Shown here piece after piece: positions 1 to 8,244 of a stretch of 64,000 nucleotides of DNA. Each line of letters starts with the position of its first letter. The first letter of the stretch is position 1. Where the stretch lies: contig NZ_AP021879.1 in NCBI RefSeq assembly GCF_009689005.1, positions 5,365,724-5,429,723 of the forward strand, in the 5' to 3' direction. This stretch comes from Desulfosarcina ovata subsp. ovata. GTDB lineage: Bacteria > Desulfobacterota > Desulfobacteria > Desulfobacterales > Desulfosarcinaceae. The position numbers and the translations under genes are program-made. Under the pieces are notes generated by a model. It saw nothing but the letters and a program-made list of their open reading frames with translations, was not told the DNA's origin and did not search any database.

Positions 1-1400
1 GCCGTATACTCGGCACCGTGTTTCACCAAGCGGTTATTCCATTGCTCGAGCTTTTGGGTCCAACCGGAGACGTCCCGGATTTCATCGTCGATAGTGTCCG
101 GCTTGGGATGATCATCGCGTACCGTCCGCAACAGGTTGGCAAGATAATACTGATCCTGGGTCCATTTGGTATCTACTTTCAGAGCGTCGATCACCACGTT
201 CTTTGTGGACTTGAGCCACTTTTGGTAAACATCCACCTTATCGGCCATATCATTCTGCACGACATCCTCGGCCCAGGCATATGGATCGATTACGGCTATC
301 GTCTGCAGTTTGCTTTTATAATCACTAGGCTCAGGGCCGACGAAGTCCGACACCTTATTCTTTGATGGATTTTCCGGGTCCCACTGCTCTCTATTGTAGT
401 GGGGCTTGAGTAGAGGTGTCAGGCCGTCAGGATTGTTCATGGCATGCTCGATTGCCTTCGGGCCAAGTTGAATTGAACTCAACAGGAAATAGTACCGTCG
501 TGCTTTCCCTTTTTCGATCAGGTTGAGTGGGATGTGTGTCTGATTTCTAAGCGCGTGATTCGTCCGTGTGTGGCGAGGCGCCGACGTCGCCTTTGACAGG
601 ATCTTCTGGTCTGACAGCACATACCAGTATCCCCCCATTTTACATCTTAATTCTTCCTTTGCATCGAAACCCCGGCCAGTAAATGTTTTGAACAGGCTTT
701 GACTGGGGGGGGTGTCTCCGGTGATGTATATTTCGTAGTCAAGTCGGTCGGGTCCGTTCGAAAGAGGGTATAAACCCTGAAAATCGAGTGAAAAGGCCGA
801 CTGGGGAAAGTAGTCCTCCGGGTCGCCAGGAGGAGGGATTTCACGTGAGATCGGTCCGCGGATGGTTATTGCACCGCCACCTGATCCTGCGACAGTCTGC
901 TTGCGACCGAAATCCAAGCCTCCGCCGGAGAACACGTAGAGCCACTTGCCTGAGACCTCACTGGACGGACCGTGCGCTTTACGCTCTACGATATGAAACC
1001 AGAGTTGGGTGTTTTTCTTTACGGTACCGCCCCGCACCACTGAAATCTGGGTTGGCATCCCCTTAAATGCTGACGGCGGCTTCTCCGGGACCAGGAGATA
1101 ACCCGGCGTGTCGCCACGGCTGAATATATAGTTGGTCCCATTGTGCTTTGTACAACCGAAACGGTTGTGCAGATACCAGTTGATCTCCACGGGATTGATC
1201 GTCCCGAAGTTTATCAACGCAAGGTCTTGCCAGGTAATGCCGTAAACATCGGCTATATTCCCCAGACTCGGTGCCTCTTTGGTCACGATATCGAACGGAC
1301 GGCGCCATACCAGCCCCGGCGGCGGGTTGTCCTTTCGTTCCTTGTAATTGACACCCAGTTCAAGCTTGGGTTTTTTTGCTGGAAGCTCCCCATTGCTCAT
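1..1400 (-). CDS. LysM-like protein, partial (C-terminus outside the window)
   Basis: An uninterrupted reading frame of about 466 codons starts at ATG 1400-1398 and runs off the left edge. It begins MSNGELPAKKPKLELGV. Around residues 35-75 (EAPSLGNIADVYGITWQDLA) there is a divergent LysM-like repeat, and the rest is hydrophilic without signal peptide or membrane segment. The start lies three bases after the stop of the upstream peptidoglycan-binding gene at 1404-2042, so the two are almost certainly one operon. Such LysM/peptidoglycan-binding pairs are often seen beside type VI secretion spike or effector genes; that context is inferred, because no secretion gene is in view. The short reading frames on the plus strand here are shadows. 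Function unknown; the coding call is firm because the frame stays open for 1.4 kb. Confidence 0.8.
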   Translation of the reverse strand, partial: MSNGELPAKKPKLELGVNYKERKDNPPPGLVWRRPFDIVTKEAPSLGNIADVYGITWQDLALINFGTINPVEINWYLHNRFGCTKHNGTNYIFSRGDTPGYLLVPEKPPSAFKGMPTQISVVRGGTVKKNTQLWFHIVERKAHGPSSEVSGKWLYVFSGGGLDFGRKQTVAGSGGGAITIRGPISREIPPPGDPEDYFPQSAFSLDFQGLYPLSNGPDRLDYEIYITGDTPPSQSLFKTFTGRGFDAKEELRCKMGGYWYVLSDQKILSKATSAPRHTRTNHALRNQTHIPLNLIEKGKARRYYFLLSSIQLGPKAIEHAMNNPDGLTPLLKPHYNREQWDPENPSKNKVSDFVGPEPSDYKSKLQTIAVIDPYAWAEDVVQNDMADKVDVYQKWLKSTKNVVIDALKVDTKWTQDQYYLANLLRTVRDDHPKPDTIDDEIRDVSGWTQKLEQWNNRLVKHGAEYT

Positions 1401-1403
1401 TCA

Positions 1404-2042
1404 TCAACTCCAATGCGCTTCAAGCAACGCATTCATGGTTTTGTAGTCATCCGATTTTCCGTTGCTTTCCAGCCCCACCGATGCCTGGAAGGCGACGATG
1501 GCTGCTGTTGTCTCTTCCGAAGGATTCCCGTCCACCGGTCCGTCGTATAGTCCCAGGTTTTTCAACCTGCCCTGAATGCCGCTCAATTCATTGATGGGAT
1601 CCACGTATCCGAAATCCAGTAGGAATTCCTCCTGGTTTTCCCCTTCGCCGATCAGCAATCGTCCCTTTCGGGCACCAGGTGAAATCGACTCGCTGAGGAC
1701 ACCGTCCTTGTCGGTTTCGCCTTCACTAACTTCGCCGTCTATCCACAAGACATATGGCTCATTGGCGCGAGGTTCGCCACCTTCTTCCAACACCAGATTA
1801 AACTTTACAGGCAGGCCTTTGCGTCTGTAGCGATGGCGTTTTCCCGTGGCGGCATCCTCTTCATGCTGCCGGCGGTCGGGCACAACGACCACGTCTCCAT
1901 GCTTAAGAATGTTATGTTCCCGGCGACGGTTTTTAATCTTCGCGTTGTCAGGGTGGTCCAGTATGGTTTGAGGGGTAAACCCATGCTCGTAGGCAATACA
2001 TTCGATGCATTGTCCCTGTTTAACTGCAATTCTAATCGACAT
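1404..2042 (-). CDS. LysM / peptidoglycan-binding domain protein
   Basis: 212 residues, soluble, no signal peptide. Residues 1-55 form a LysM-like module (VKQGQCIECIAYEHGFTPQT, then a value such as HGDVVVVPD). A middle beta-rich part follows (FNLVLEEGG to RLLIGEGENQEEF), which resembles the accessory domain seen in T6SS-associated small proteins. Residues about 150-212 are a PG_binding_1-type repeat (IQGRLKNLGLYDGPVDGNPS, then AAIVAFQASVGL). The start at 2042 is preceded by a purine-rich GGTAAGGT. It is followed after 3 bp by the partial gene at 1-1400. The likely role is cell-wall or spike-associated binding; the exact partner is not visible. Confidence 0.8.
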   Translation of the reverse strand: MSIRIAVKQGQCIECIAYEHGFTPQTILDHPDNAKIKNRRREHNILKHGDVVVVPDRRQHEEDAATGKRHRYRRKGLPVKFNLVLEEGGEPRANEPYVLWIDGEVSEGETDKDGVLSESISPGARKGRLLIGEGENQEEFLLDFGYVDPINELSGIQGRLKNLGLYDGPVDGNPSEETTAAIVAFQASVGLESNGKSDDYKTMNALLEAHWS

Positions 2043-2643
2043 ACCTTACCGCCATAGTGAGTGATGTGAAGCAGCTTTTTAGCAGTTATATAGCATTCAA
2101 GATAATGTTTTTGGGCTGCGTTATCGGTCGTCGCGGTATGGATTTGCTCAAGCTCTACCCTTGTTTTATGGTTGAGCTTTGAGATCGTTGCACTTAGATT
2201 TTGAATTGAATTTGTTCCGCAAAATTCAGGGCAGACCAGAGATATGATCCGAAAACAGACAGTATCAGAATTTTTACGAAAAATCTGTACCAAACATTAT
2301 CAAAATGGGGTCGCACCAAGCCATCATACTGTAATTCATAAATTTGGGTTCCAAAACCAAGTGTTAAAGGTAATTCTTGTAAATGTCGACATGCTGTCCT
2401 CCTAAATATAAGTTTAACTGCCCTATAATAATACAGAAATATAATACGCATGGCAAGCATCATTAAAACGCAGTATTGTTTAGGGCAGAACGTTCAGGGG
2501 CCGGGAACAAGTTTTACCAAACGCTCAAAATGCCCCAAGTTATAATGAAATAGTGATCGTCCAAGGTGCCACCGTTTTTCCCGGTCCCACTTTAGTGACA
2601 GGTTCGCTTCAATACAATGATATTGTAACTAAAATTAAGCATA
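2043..2643. other. Intergenic region, no convincing gene
   Basis: About 600 bp, AT-rich to the right. Minus-strand frames here (for example 2194-2463) have no ribosome-binding site or family signature and are not called. Two repeat fragments are present. GCGTTATCGGTCGTCG at 2118-2133 also occurs at 23589-23604. GGGGTCGCACCAA at 2307-2319 equals the outer 13 bases of the IS1634-type terminal repeat at 8245, so it may be an orphan IS end. Confidence 0.5.
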
Positions 2644-2671
2644 TTGATTTTTGCTCAGTTTGATGTATATT
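2644..2671 (+). promoter_or_regulatory. Candidate sigma-70 promoter of the RelB-like antitoxin gene
   Basis: TTGATT (2644-2649) and TATATT (2666-2671) are separated by 16 bp and lie about 40 bp before the antitoxin start. Assigned by eye only. Confidence 0.35.
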
Positions 2672-2710
2672 CAATGTAATGCAATCGTAAACACATAGCA
2701 GGAGAAGGTC

Positions 2711-2971
2711 ATGGCAAAAACAGCAATAATTCAAACCCGCGTCGATCCGACGGTAAAGCATAACGCTCAAATCATATTGAAAAAACTAAACATTTCGATG
2801 TCAGAAGCTATTTCCATGTACCTGTCGCAGATCACATTGCATAATGGGATCCCATTTGAAATAAAACTGCCCAACGATGTTACGGCCAAAACGCTAAAGG
2901 AATCTGAAAAGGGAGACGATCTTCATACAGTTGATTCCGTTGATGCTTTGTTTCAGGAGCTGGATAGTTGA
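2711..2971 (+). CDS. RelB/DinJ-family antitoxin
   Basis: 86 residues. The N-terminal half (TRVDPTVKHNAQIILKKLNI, then SMSEAISMYLSQI) is the ribbon-helix-helix DNA-binding fold of RelB/DinJ antitoxins. The C-terminal tail is acidic and would wrap the toxin. AGGAGAAGG sits 5 bp before the ATG. The stop overlaps the TTG start of the YafQ-like toxin frame at 2968, the normal antitoxin-toxin layout. Because that toxin is interrupted by an IS and lacks its C-terminal end, this antitoxin is probably an orphan that may still autoregulate. Confidence 0.88.
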   Translation: MAKTAIIQTRVDPTVKHNAQIILKKLNISMSEAISMYLSQITLHNGIPFEIKLPNDVTAKTLKESEKGDDLHTVDSVDALFQELDS

Positions 2972-3076
2972 AAATACATTATACGACTCAATTCAAGAAG
3001 GACTACAAAAGGATCAAGAAACAAAACAAAGACCTTTCAAAATTGAGAACCGTTATAGAAAAACTATCTTCGAAAC

Positions 3077-4483
3077 CAATACTGTTCGGCATATATATTG
3101 CCATAACATCCTGTTATTAAAATAAAAAATAGCACTGGACAAAAAGATCGCTTTGTGTTTTAATCATGGTGGGTACAATTAATTAATCAGGAGGTCTCCA
3201 TGAGCGAACACATCGACAAAAATGTTTTTCAAACAATTCTATCACCGGTGCTACCATTGATTGAGGTTAATCAAAATAGTCTCCATAATGATTTGGACAC
3301 TTACAAGCTTTCATTATCATCGTTCACCACAAATTTGCTTTTTGGAATAATAACCAGAATTAAAAGCGTTGGACAAATCGTCACTGAGATCAAAACATCA
3401 CCAACTGCTAAGGCATTAGGATTGGTCGTCGCATCGAAGTCTATGTATAATGAAGCGTTTAATCGTTATCCCCCAGAAATATTTAAAGATATATTCCATC
3501 AGTTGGTAAAAGAATTGGATTTGCATAAAATTCCGGAAATCAGTCATCTTGGAAAAATGCTAATTGTAGATGGTTCGCTTTTTCCGGCCATTTCCAATAT
3601 GGCATGGGCTTGTTACAAGAAAACCGCTAATGCGATCAAAATGCATTTATCTTTTGAACTCAACCGAATGATTCCAACCGAATTTATCAGTACGGAAGGT
3701 AACTTTTCCGAAAAAGAATTTGTTAAGCAAATTCTTCGCGAAGGCATTACATATGTCTGTGATCGAGGCTATATCGCTTTCAATCTGTTCAAGCAGATAT
3801 CCGACAGCAATGCATTTTTTATTATTCGCGGAAAGTCGAATATGACGTACACTGTAAAAGAGTGTCTCACTGCCACCGTACCGGATACATTCTTGAAATT
3901 TTTCAGTGACATCACAGATTCAAATATAATATTCAATAGCGATGAAAACAAAGCAAGTTATCGTATTGTTAGCTTTACGGCTATGGGCGAAAACTACATT
4001 TTGATCACAAACAGAAATGATTTGACAACTTACGAAATTATAATGCTTTACGCTTACAGGTGGCAAGTGGAACTTTTTTTTCGCTTCATAAAAAGAACCT
4101 TCAAGGGAATTCACTTAATGAGCCAATCTCCTCATGGCGTACAGATACAATTCTACTTGTATATGATTGCTTATCTATTGTTATTATCATTCAAACAAGA
4201 TACGGAAATAATAAGCAGAGAAAATGAAAAAGATGAGCATGAATCTGAAGAAAATAATAAGAACGAAACCTTGCTAACTTCATCTTCATGCTCCAATTCA
4301 AATGCAAAAAGACCATATGTTTGCGGGTTAGTAACTCTTCTTGGAGAAAAATTAAAACAGTTTTATAAAATTGGTCTTCACTGGTTATTAGCAGTAAAAA
4401 ATAATTTGTTAGAAATATTTGATGTGAATATCGCCAAAGTTATTGCTCAATACTCTTATCAATGAATGTGCCGAACAGTATTG
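3077..4483 (+). mobile_element. IS4-family insertion sequence, 1407 bp
   Basis: Ends are perfect 15-bp inverted repeats: CAATACTGTTCGGCA at 3077-3091 and its complement at 4469-4483. Both sides are flanked by CTTCGAAAC (3068-3076 and 4484-4492), a 9-bp target duplication within the 9-12 bp range typical of IS4. One transposase gene fills the element. It is inserted into the YafQ-like toxin gene, and the clean duplication suggests a recent event. Confidence 0.95.
3200..4465 (+). CDS. IS4-family transposase
   Basis: 421 residues with the DDE transposase signature: first Asp in KMLIVDGSLFPA, second in ITYVCDRGYIAF, and the C-terminal Glu region YRWQVELFFRFIKRTFKGI, a variant of the IS4 YREK motif. 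AGGAGG lies just before the ATG. It should catalyse cut-and-paste movement of the 3077-4483 element. The gene looks intact. Its AT-rich composition contrasts with the GC-rich core genes, as expected for acquired DNA. Confidence 0.93.
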   Translation: MSEHIDKNVFQTILSPVLPLIEVNQNSLHNDLDTYKLSLSSFTTNLLFGIITRIKSVGQIVTEIKTSPTAKALGLVVASKSMYNEAFNRYPPEIFKDIFHQLVKELDLHKIPEISHLGKMLIVDGSLFPAISNMAWACYKKTANAIKMHLSFELNRMIPTEFISTEGNFSEKEFVKQILREGITYVCDRGYIAFNLFKQISDSNAFFIIRGKSNMTYTVKECLTATVPDTFLKFFSDITDSNIIFNSDENKASYRIVSFTAMGENYILITNRNDLTTYEIIMLYAYRWQVELFFRFIKRTFKGIHLMSQSPHGVQIQFYLYMIAYLLLLSFKQDTEIISRENEKDEHESEENNKNETLLTSSSCSNSNAKRPYVCGLVTLLGEKLKQFYKIGLHWLLAVKNNLLEIFDVNIAKVIAQYSYQ

Positions 4484-4947
4484 CTTCGAAACATATATTA
4501 GAGCAAAGCTATCGGGACCATCCGCTTTCAGGAAAATGGAAAGATCACCGCGATTGCCACATTGAACCCGATTGGCTCTTAATCTACCGTATCACGTCCG
4601 AATGTGAGCGAACAAAATAATTGATGGAGAAGTGGAAAAAAATGGACTCGAACAATGAGGGACGCGGTAGAGTCGGTGTTGGAGGCGATAAAAGAGCTCA
4701 TAGAGAGAGCCTCAGAACACGATTATCCACCCTTTTTGAATTATTCAAGCCTTCCTGCCTATGCCTCAAAAAACCCATAAAATTGAAGCGCGAAGCGCAC
4801 CTTTGTTTTTCCCCGTCCACAACGAATTATGGACGGGTGTAAACCCAAATTGGGGCAAATTTACTAACAGGCGTAATGGTACCGATTTTCTCGCTCTTTG
4901 AAAAATAAAGCTGGACTCAAAACGCTATCTTCGATAAGGTGTCGTCC

Positions 4948-5820
4948 ATGAGTGAGAGCATGACCATTCAGGGGCGCAAATTATTTTCCGAAGATATTGA
5001 ACTGATTCGTCGGCTGATGGCCGACAATCCGGATTGGCACCGCAGTCGGTTATCCATCGAACTGTGCCGAATGTGGAATTGGCGCACCGATAAAGGTCAG
5101 CCCAAAGATATTGCCTGCCGTTCAATGTTGCGTAAGCTAGAACAACGCCAGTTCATCGTGCTGCCGCCACCGTTGCGACCGGGAAATCATTCCCGGCAGA
5201 TACCTGACATGCCTCATCGTCGCGACCCCATCGAGGGAGTGCTGGACGATCTTCGTCCTGTTGAAATCATCATGGTCAGTGGCCGTTCAGACAACGATCA
5301 CCTTTTTCATTGTCTAATGGATCGCTACCATTATTTGGGGTGCCGGGGTCACGTTGGCGAGCATATGAAGTATATGGTCTATGATCGCCACGAAAGGCCC
5401 CTGGCCTGCCTGCTTTTTGGATCGGCAGCCTGGAAAACAACACCACGAGACCGTTACATCGGATGGAACGTGGCTACACGCCAAGGGAATCTGAAGCTGT
5501 TGACCAACAACACCCGGTTTTTGATTCTACCCTGGGTTCGCATTCCCAACTTGGCCAGTTTCATTCTGGGCGCTTGTCTCAGGCGGTTGCGGTCCGATTG
5601 GTCCACGCGCTATGGTCACGATTTGTGCCTGGTCGAAACCTTCGTCGATCGTTCCCGCTTTGAAGGGACCTGTTATCAGGCTGCCAACTGGCTAAAATTG
5701 GGGCAAACCAAAGGCCGCAGCCGTCAAGATCGCTATCGAAAGTTGAAGGTGCCGGTCAAAGACCTGTACGTTTATCCGTTGACAGCCGATTTCAAAAAGC
5801 GCTTATGTGCCGCAGGCTGA
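4948..5820 (+). CDS. DUF4338 / DruA-like protein carried by the insertion element
   Basis: About 290 residues matching DUF4338, the domain of DruA from the Druantia anti-phage system. Recognisable parts are the middle block MDRYHYLGCRGHVGEHMKYM, then LACLLFGSAAWKT, IGWNV, NNTRFLILPWVRIPNLASFI, and near the C-terminus ETFVDRSRFEGTCYQAANW. The ATG at 4948 is preferred because AAGG sits 8 bp upstream; a GTG at 4939 is possible. The stop overlaps the next gene by 14 bp, implying translational coupling to the transposase. No druB-druE genes are nearby, so a defence role is not supported. A role in transposition or target choice is inferred from its position between the inverted repeats. Confidence 0.85.
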   Translation: MSESMTIQGRKLFSEDIELIRRLMADNPDWHRSRLSIELCRMWNWRTDKGQPKDIACRSMLRKLEQRQFIVLPPPLRPGNHSRQIPDMPHRRDPIEGVLDDLRPVEIIMVSGRSDNDHLFHCLMDRYHYLGCRGHVGEHMKYMVYDRHERPLACLLFGSAAWKTTPRDRYIGWNVATRQGNLKLLTNNTRFLILPWVRIPNLASFILGACLRRLRSDWSTRYGHDLCLVETFVDRSRFEGTCYQAANWLKLGQTKGRSRQDRYRKLKVPVKDLYVYPLTADFKKRLCAAG

Positions 5821-7279
5821 AGCTTCGCTACTTGCACGGCAGGCATTCGAGAACCTGCTATCTGCGAGGCGAGCCATGGAGACCACTGTCGATATTCAAA
5901 AGCTGCAACGGACCATTGATGAAACCCTTTCCAATTTCCAGACACATTCCGATGCCAACCGGCTGATCATCGATCTGCGCACAGCCCTCTTCTCCACAAT
6001 TGAGGACTTGATTGTATCTTCCATTGAAAATCTGTTTTCCGATCCATGTTTTTTTAAAGCCGTAAAAAAGCTGGCAGCAAAACTCGGATTTCGCTTCAAG
6101 GGATTCAAACCCACCAGCATTCGGCTTTTATCCGGCCGATCGCTACCGATTGAATCCCCTTATTTTGCCAAAGCGCTTCCGAAATCTCGCCGTGGTCGTA
6201 AAAGGAAGAAACGGAAACCGAAAAGCGGTATTCACCTGGGGTTGGCCTATCTGGGTTTTATGGATCGTTGCAGCGCTGTTTTGGCATCGGCGTCTGTTCA
6301 GGCAAGCTTATTGTGTCCGTCATTTGAGATTGCCAATCGGACCTTGTCTTCTGTTGGCATCGACATGGATATTAAAACGATCCGGCGGTTGTGTATGCAC
6401 ATGGGCAATCGCTCCATGGAGAATCGGCATCGGATAACATTATCGGAAAATGACCATGTAACCGGCCGCGTTTTGTTCGTGTGCATTGATGGTGGCCGCC
6501 TTCGTGAACGCCGGACCAAAAAGGGGCGGTTGGCTTCCCATCAAAAACGGAGAGGATATTATTCCGACTGGCGGGAGCCGACACAAATCGTTATTCAATG
6601 GCTCGACGCCCAGGCAAATCCGATCAAGGAAATTGCCCCGCTTTACGATGCCACGATGGCCGACATCAACGGTGCGTTTGAATTATTGGAAGATTATCTT
6701 CGTCAAATCGGCGTTGACCAGGCCGACGGAGTAATTTTCTGCGCGGATGGCGATCGCAGATATTGGAAACGATTTTCCTCACTGGCAGAAAAGCTTGAAG
6801 CCAAGACGTGTTTCCAAGTGATCGACTATACCCATGCCAAACAGAATTTGCATATTGTCGCGGATCATCTTCCCAAAACCCTTGAAGCCAAAGAGCGAAC
6901 GGCGATTCTCAAGAATTGGAAGGACCTGTTATGGCAAGGAAATTTGATGGAAATCCGAAATCAGATTCGTCAGTACATCACGTATCCGTCGAAGCTAAAG
7001 AAAGCATTGAACAAGTTCAACAATTACTTTGTGAAAAATCTCCGCCGCATGCAGTATGCGGCCTTTCGGTTATTAAATCTGCCGACCGGCAGCGGTTGTG
7101 TTGAAAGCGCGATACGTCGCGTGATCAATCTTCGGTTGAAAGCGCCGGGTATTTTTTGGAAGCGTGAGACCGCTGAGGTCATGCTTTTTCTCAGGAGCAC
7201 ATTACTTTGCGGGCGTTGGGATAATATGCTGGAACACTTGCTACAACTGAATCGAGGAACATTTGAAGCTTGCCCCTAA
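5807..7279 (+). CDS. ISKra4-like DDE transposase
   Basis: Up to 490 residues from a GTG at 5807; an ATG at 5876 is an alternative start. A basic segment (SRRGRKRKKRKPKSG) follows the N-terminal helical part. Putative DDE residues lie in VLFVCIDGGRLRER and VIFCADGDRRYW, with TCFQVIDYTHAKQN between them and the last motif. The C-terminal block TGSGCVESAIRRVINLRLKA, then FWKRETAEVML, is the typical ISKra4-type Glu motif. The start overlaps the DruA-like gene. Intact, and presumably the mobilising enzyme of the 4835-7293 element. Confidence 0.85.
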   Translation: MPQAEASLLARQAFENLLSARRAMETTVDIQKLQRTIDETLSNFQTHSDANRLIIDLRTALFSTIEDLIVSSIENLFSDPCFFKAVKKLAAKLGFRFKGFKPTSIRLLSGRSLPIESPYFAKALPKSRRGRKRKKRKPKSGIHLGLAYLGFMDRCSAVLASASVQASLLCPSFEIANRTLSSVGIDMDIKTIRRLCMHMGNRSMENRHRITLSENDHVTGRVLFVCIDGGRLRERRTKKGRLASHQKRRGYYSDWREPTQIVIQWLDAQANPIKEIAPLYDATMADINGAFELLEDYLRQIGVDQADGVIFCADGDRRYWKRFSSLAEKLEAKTCFQVIDYTHAKQNLHIVADHLPKTLEAKERTAILKNWKDLLWQGNLMEIRNQIRQYITYPSKLKKALNKFNNYFVKNLRRMQYAAFRLLNLPTGSGCVESAIRRVINLRLKAPGIFWKRETAEVMLFLRSTLLCGRWDNMLEHLLQLNRGTFEACP

Positions 7280-7437
7280 ATGGGATTGCACCCATTATGG
7301 ACCCGTTTCCATCAATTATAGAGTCCGCCTCACTATTATCCTTCTTTGTTTCTTGCGAACTAATTTTTCACAGGCGCCGGTAGTTTGGCGTCCTGTGCAA
7401 AAACAGGTTCTACTATAATTTCAGTCTATCCGGTATG

Positions 7438-7477
7438 TTGACAGTTCCCACCCAATGATATATACAGAGATATATAC
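7438..7477 (+). promoter_or_regulatory. vapBC promoter with candidate operator
   Basis: TTGACA (7438-7443), a 17-bp spacer and TATACA (7461-7466) form a good sigma-70 promoter 34 bp before vapB. Two copies of GATATATAC (7457-7465 and 7469-7477) overlap the -10 box, as expected for the VapBC autorepression site. Binding is inferred. Confidence 0.6.
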
Positions 7478-7499
7478 CAAACATATTTGGAGGTACGCC

Positions 7500-7727
7500 A
7501 TGCAAACTGCGAAACTCTTTTTTAATGGTCGAAGCCAAGCGGTAAGGTTACCGAAAAACCTCAGATTTTCTGGCAATGATGTTTTTATCAGAAAACTCGG
7601 CAAGATGGTTGTCCTTATCCCAAAAGACGACCCTTGGTCATCACTCATCAATAGTATTGATCAATTTACAGATGATTTTATGGATAGCAGAAATCAACCT
7701 GACCAAGATTCTCGAGAAGAATTCTAA
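7500..7727 (+). CDS. vapB: VapB-type antitoxin (AbrB fold)
   Basis: 75 residues. The N-terminus MQTAKLFFNGRSQAVRLPKN, then LRFSGNDVFIRKLGKMVVL, is the swapped-hairpin AbrB/SpoVT DNA-binding domain of VapB/VagC antitoxins. The tail is acidic (QFTDDFMDSRNQPDQDSREE) and would bind the toxin. The ATG at 7500 is chosen because GGAGGT lies 5 bp upstream; a longer frame from 7455 would overlap the operator. The stop TAA shares one base with the vapC ATG, indicating coupled translation. Confidence 0.92.
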   Translation: MQTAKLFFNGRSQAVRLPKNLRFSGNDVFIRKLGKMVVLIPKDDPWSSLINSIDQFTDDFMDSRNQPDQDSREEF

Positions 7728-8128
7728 TGAAATTCATGCTCGATACAAACATCTGTATTTATATAATCAAAAGAAAGCCTCCCAATGTTATAGACCGTTT
7801 CAAACGAACTGAAATTTCGCAAATAGGTATCTCGTCGATTACCCTGAGTGAACTAATATATGGTGTCTCAAGAAGTTCTAAGCCCGAACAAAACAGATTG
7901 GCTTTAACACAGTTTGTCGCGCCATTAGAAATTTTGCCCTATGACGATGAAGCGTCTCAATATTATGGCGATCTAAGAGTCCATTTGGAAAAGCAAGGGA
8001 CACCTATTGGTGCACTTGATATGCTTATCGCCGCCCATGCGATTTCAATTGACTGCACTCTGGTCACCAACAACGAAAAAGAATTTATTCGAGTACCGAA
8101 ATTAAAAATAGTTAACTGGACCAAATAG
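7727..8128 (+). CDS. vapC: VapC PIN-domain ribonuclease toxin
   Basis: 133 residues, normal length for VapC. The PIN acidic residues are visible: Asp in KFMLDTNICIYI, Glu in ITLSELIYGVSRS, Asp in IGALDMLIAAHA, and the last pair region LVTNNEKEF. VapC toxins cleave tRNA or rRNA in a Mg-dependent way. With vapB it forms an apparently intact type II toxin-antitoxin module between two insertion elements; it may act as a stability locus for this accessory block. Confidence 0.93.
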   Translation: MKFMLDTNICIYIIKRKPPNVIDRFKRTEISQIGISSITLSELIYGVSRSSKPEQNRLALTQFVAPLEILPYDDEASQYYGDLRVHLEKQGTPIGALDMLIAAHAISIDCTLVTNNEKEFIRVPKLKIVNWTK

Positions 8129-8244
8129 TACTTCTCCCCATCAAAATCGATACTCACTTCATTGTAGAACGCCCGGCTTCAGCGGCGAGGGAACCGAGTC
8201 CGATCTGAAAGCCGATGTTAGGAGCGGATCCTCGGCGGATCCTC

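Larger units (their letters stand above)
2968..4620 (+). pseudogene. YafQ-type mRNA interferase toxin, split by an IS4-family element
   Basis: The 5' part (2968-3076, TTG start overlapping the antitoxin stop) encodes a YafQ-like N-terminus (YTTQFKKDYKRIKKQNKDL). The 3' part (4493-4620) encodes LEQSYRDHPLSGKWKDHRDC and then HIEPDWLLIYRI, the typical RelE/YafQ core. Removing 3077-4483 plus one copy of the 9-bp duplication CTTCGAAAC restores one 78-codon frame. The restored protein ends ITSECERTK and lacks the C-terminal stretch (RTGTHSDLF-like) that carries the catalytic His in YafQ. It may therefore have been decaying before or after the insertion. In E. coli YafQ is a ribosome-dependent mRNA endonuclease paired with DinJ. 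Confidence 0.88.
4835..7293 (+). mobile_element. Two-gene insertion element: DruA-like protein plus ISKra4-like transposase, 2459 bp
   Basis: The left end begins GGGTGTAAACCC (4835) and the right end, read inward from 7293, begins GGGTGCAATCCC. About 21 of the first 28 bases match, including the shared block GGGGCAA. The flanks carry ATTATGGAC at 4826-4834 and 7294-7302, a 9-bp target duplication that fits ISKra4-group elements. Both genes (4948-5820 and 5807-7279) lie inside and overlap, so the DruA-like gene moves as part of the element. Confidence 0.85.

Noticed and set aside
2194..2463. 89-codon minus-strand frame
   Set aside because: No ribosome-binding site, no family signature, and it contains the IS-end-like sequence at 2307.
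4621..4834. Small gene at 4621-4842 after the toxin remnant
   Set aside because: The frame has no ribosome-binding site or homology signal and runs into the inverted repeat of the next element.
4948..5820. Druantia anti-phage system
   Set aside because: Only a DruA-like gene is present, inside a transposable element; druB, druC, druD and druE are absent.
8222..8244. Target duplication of the IS1634-type element
   Set aside because: The repeated CGGATCCTCG lies only on the left side; no matching sequence follows 10577.
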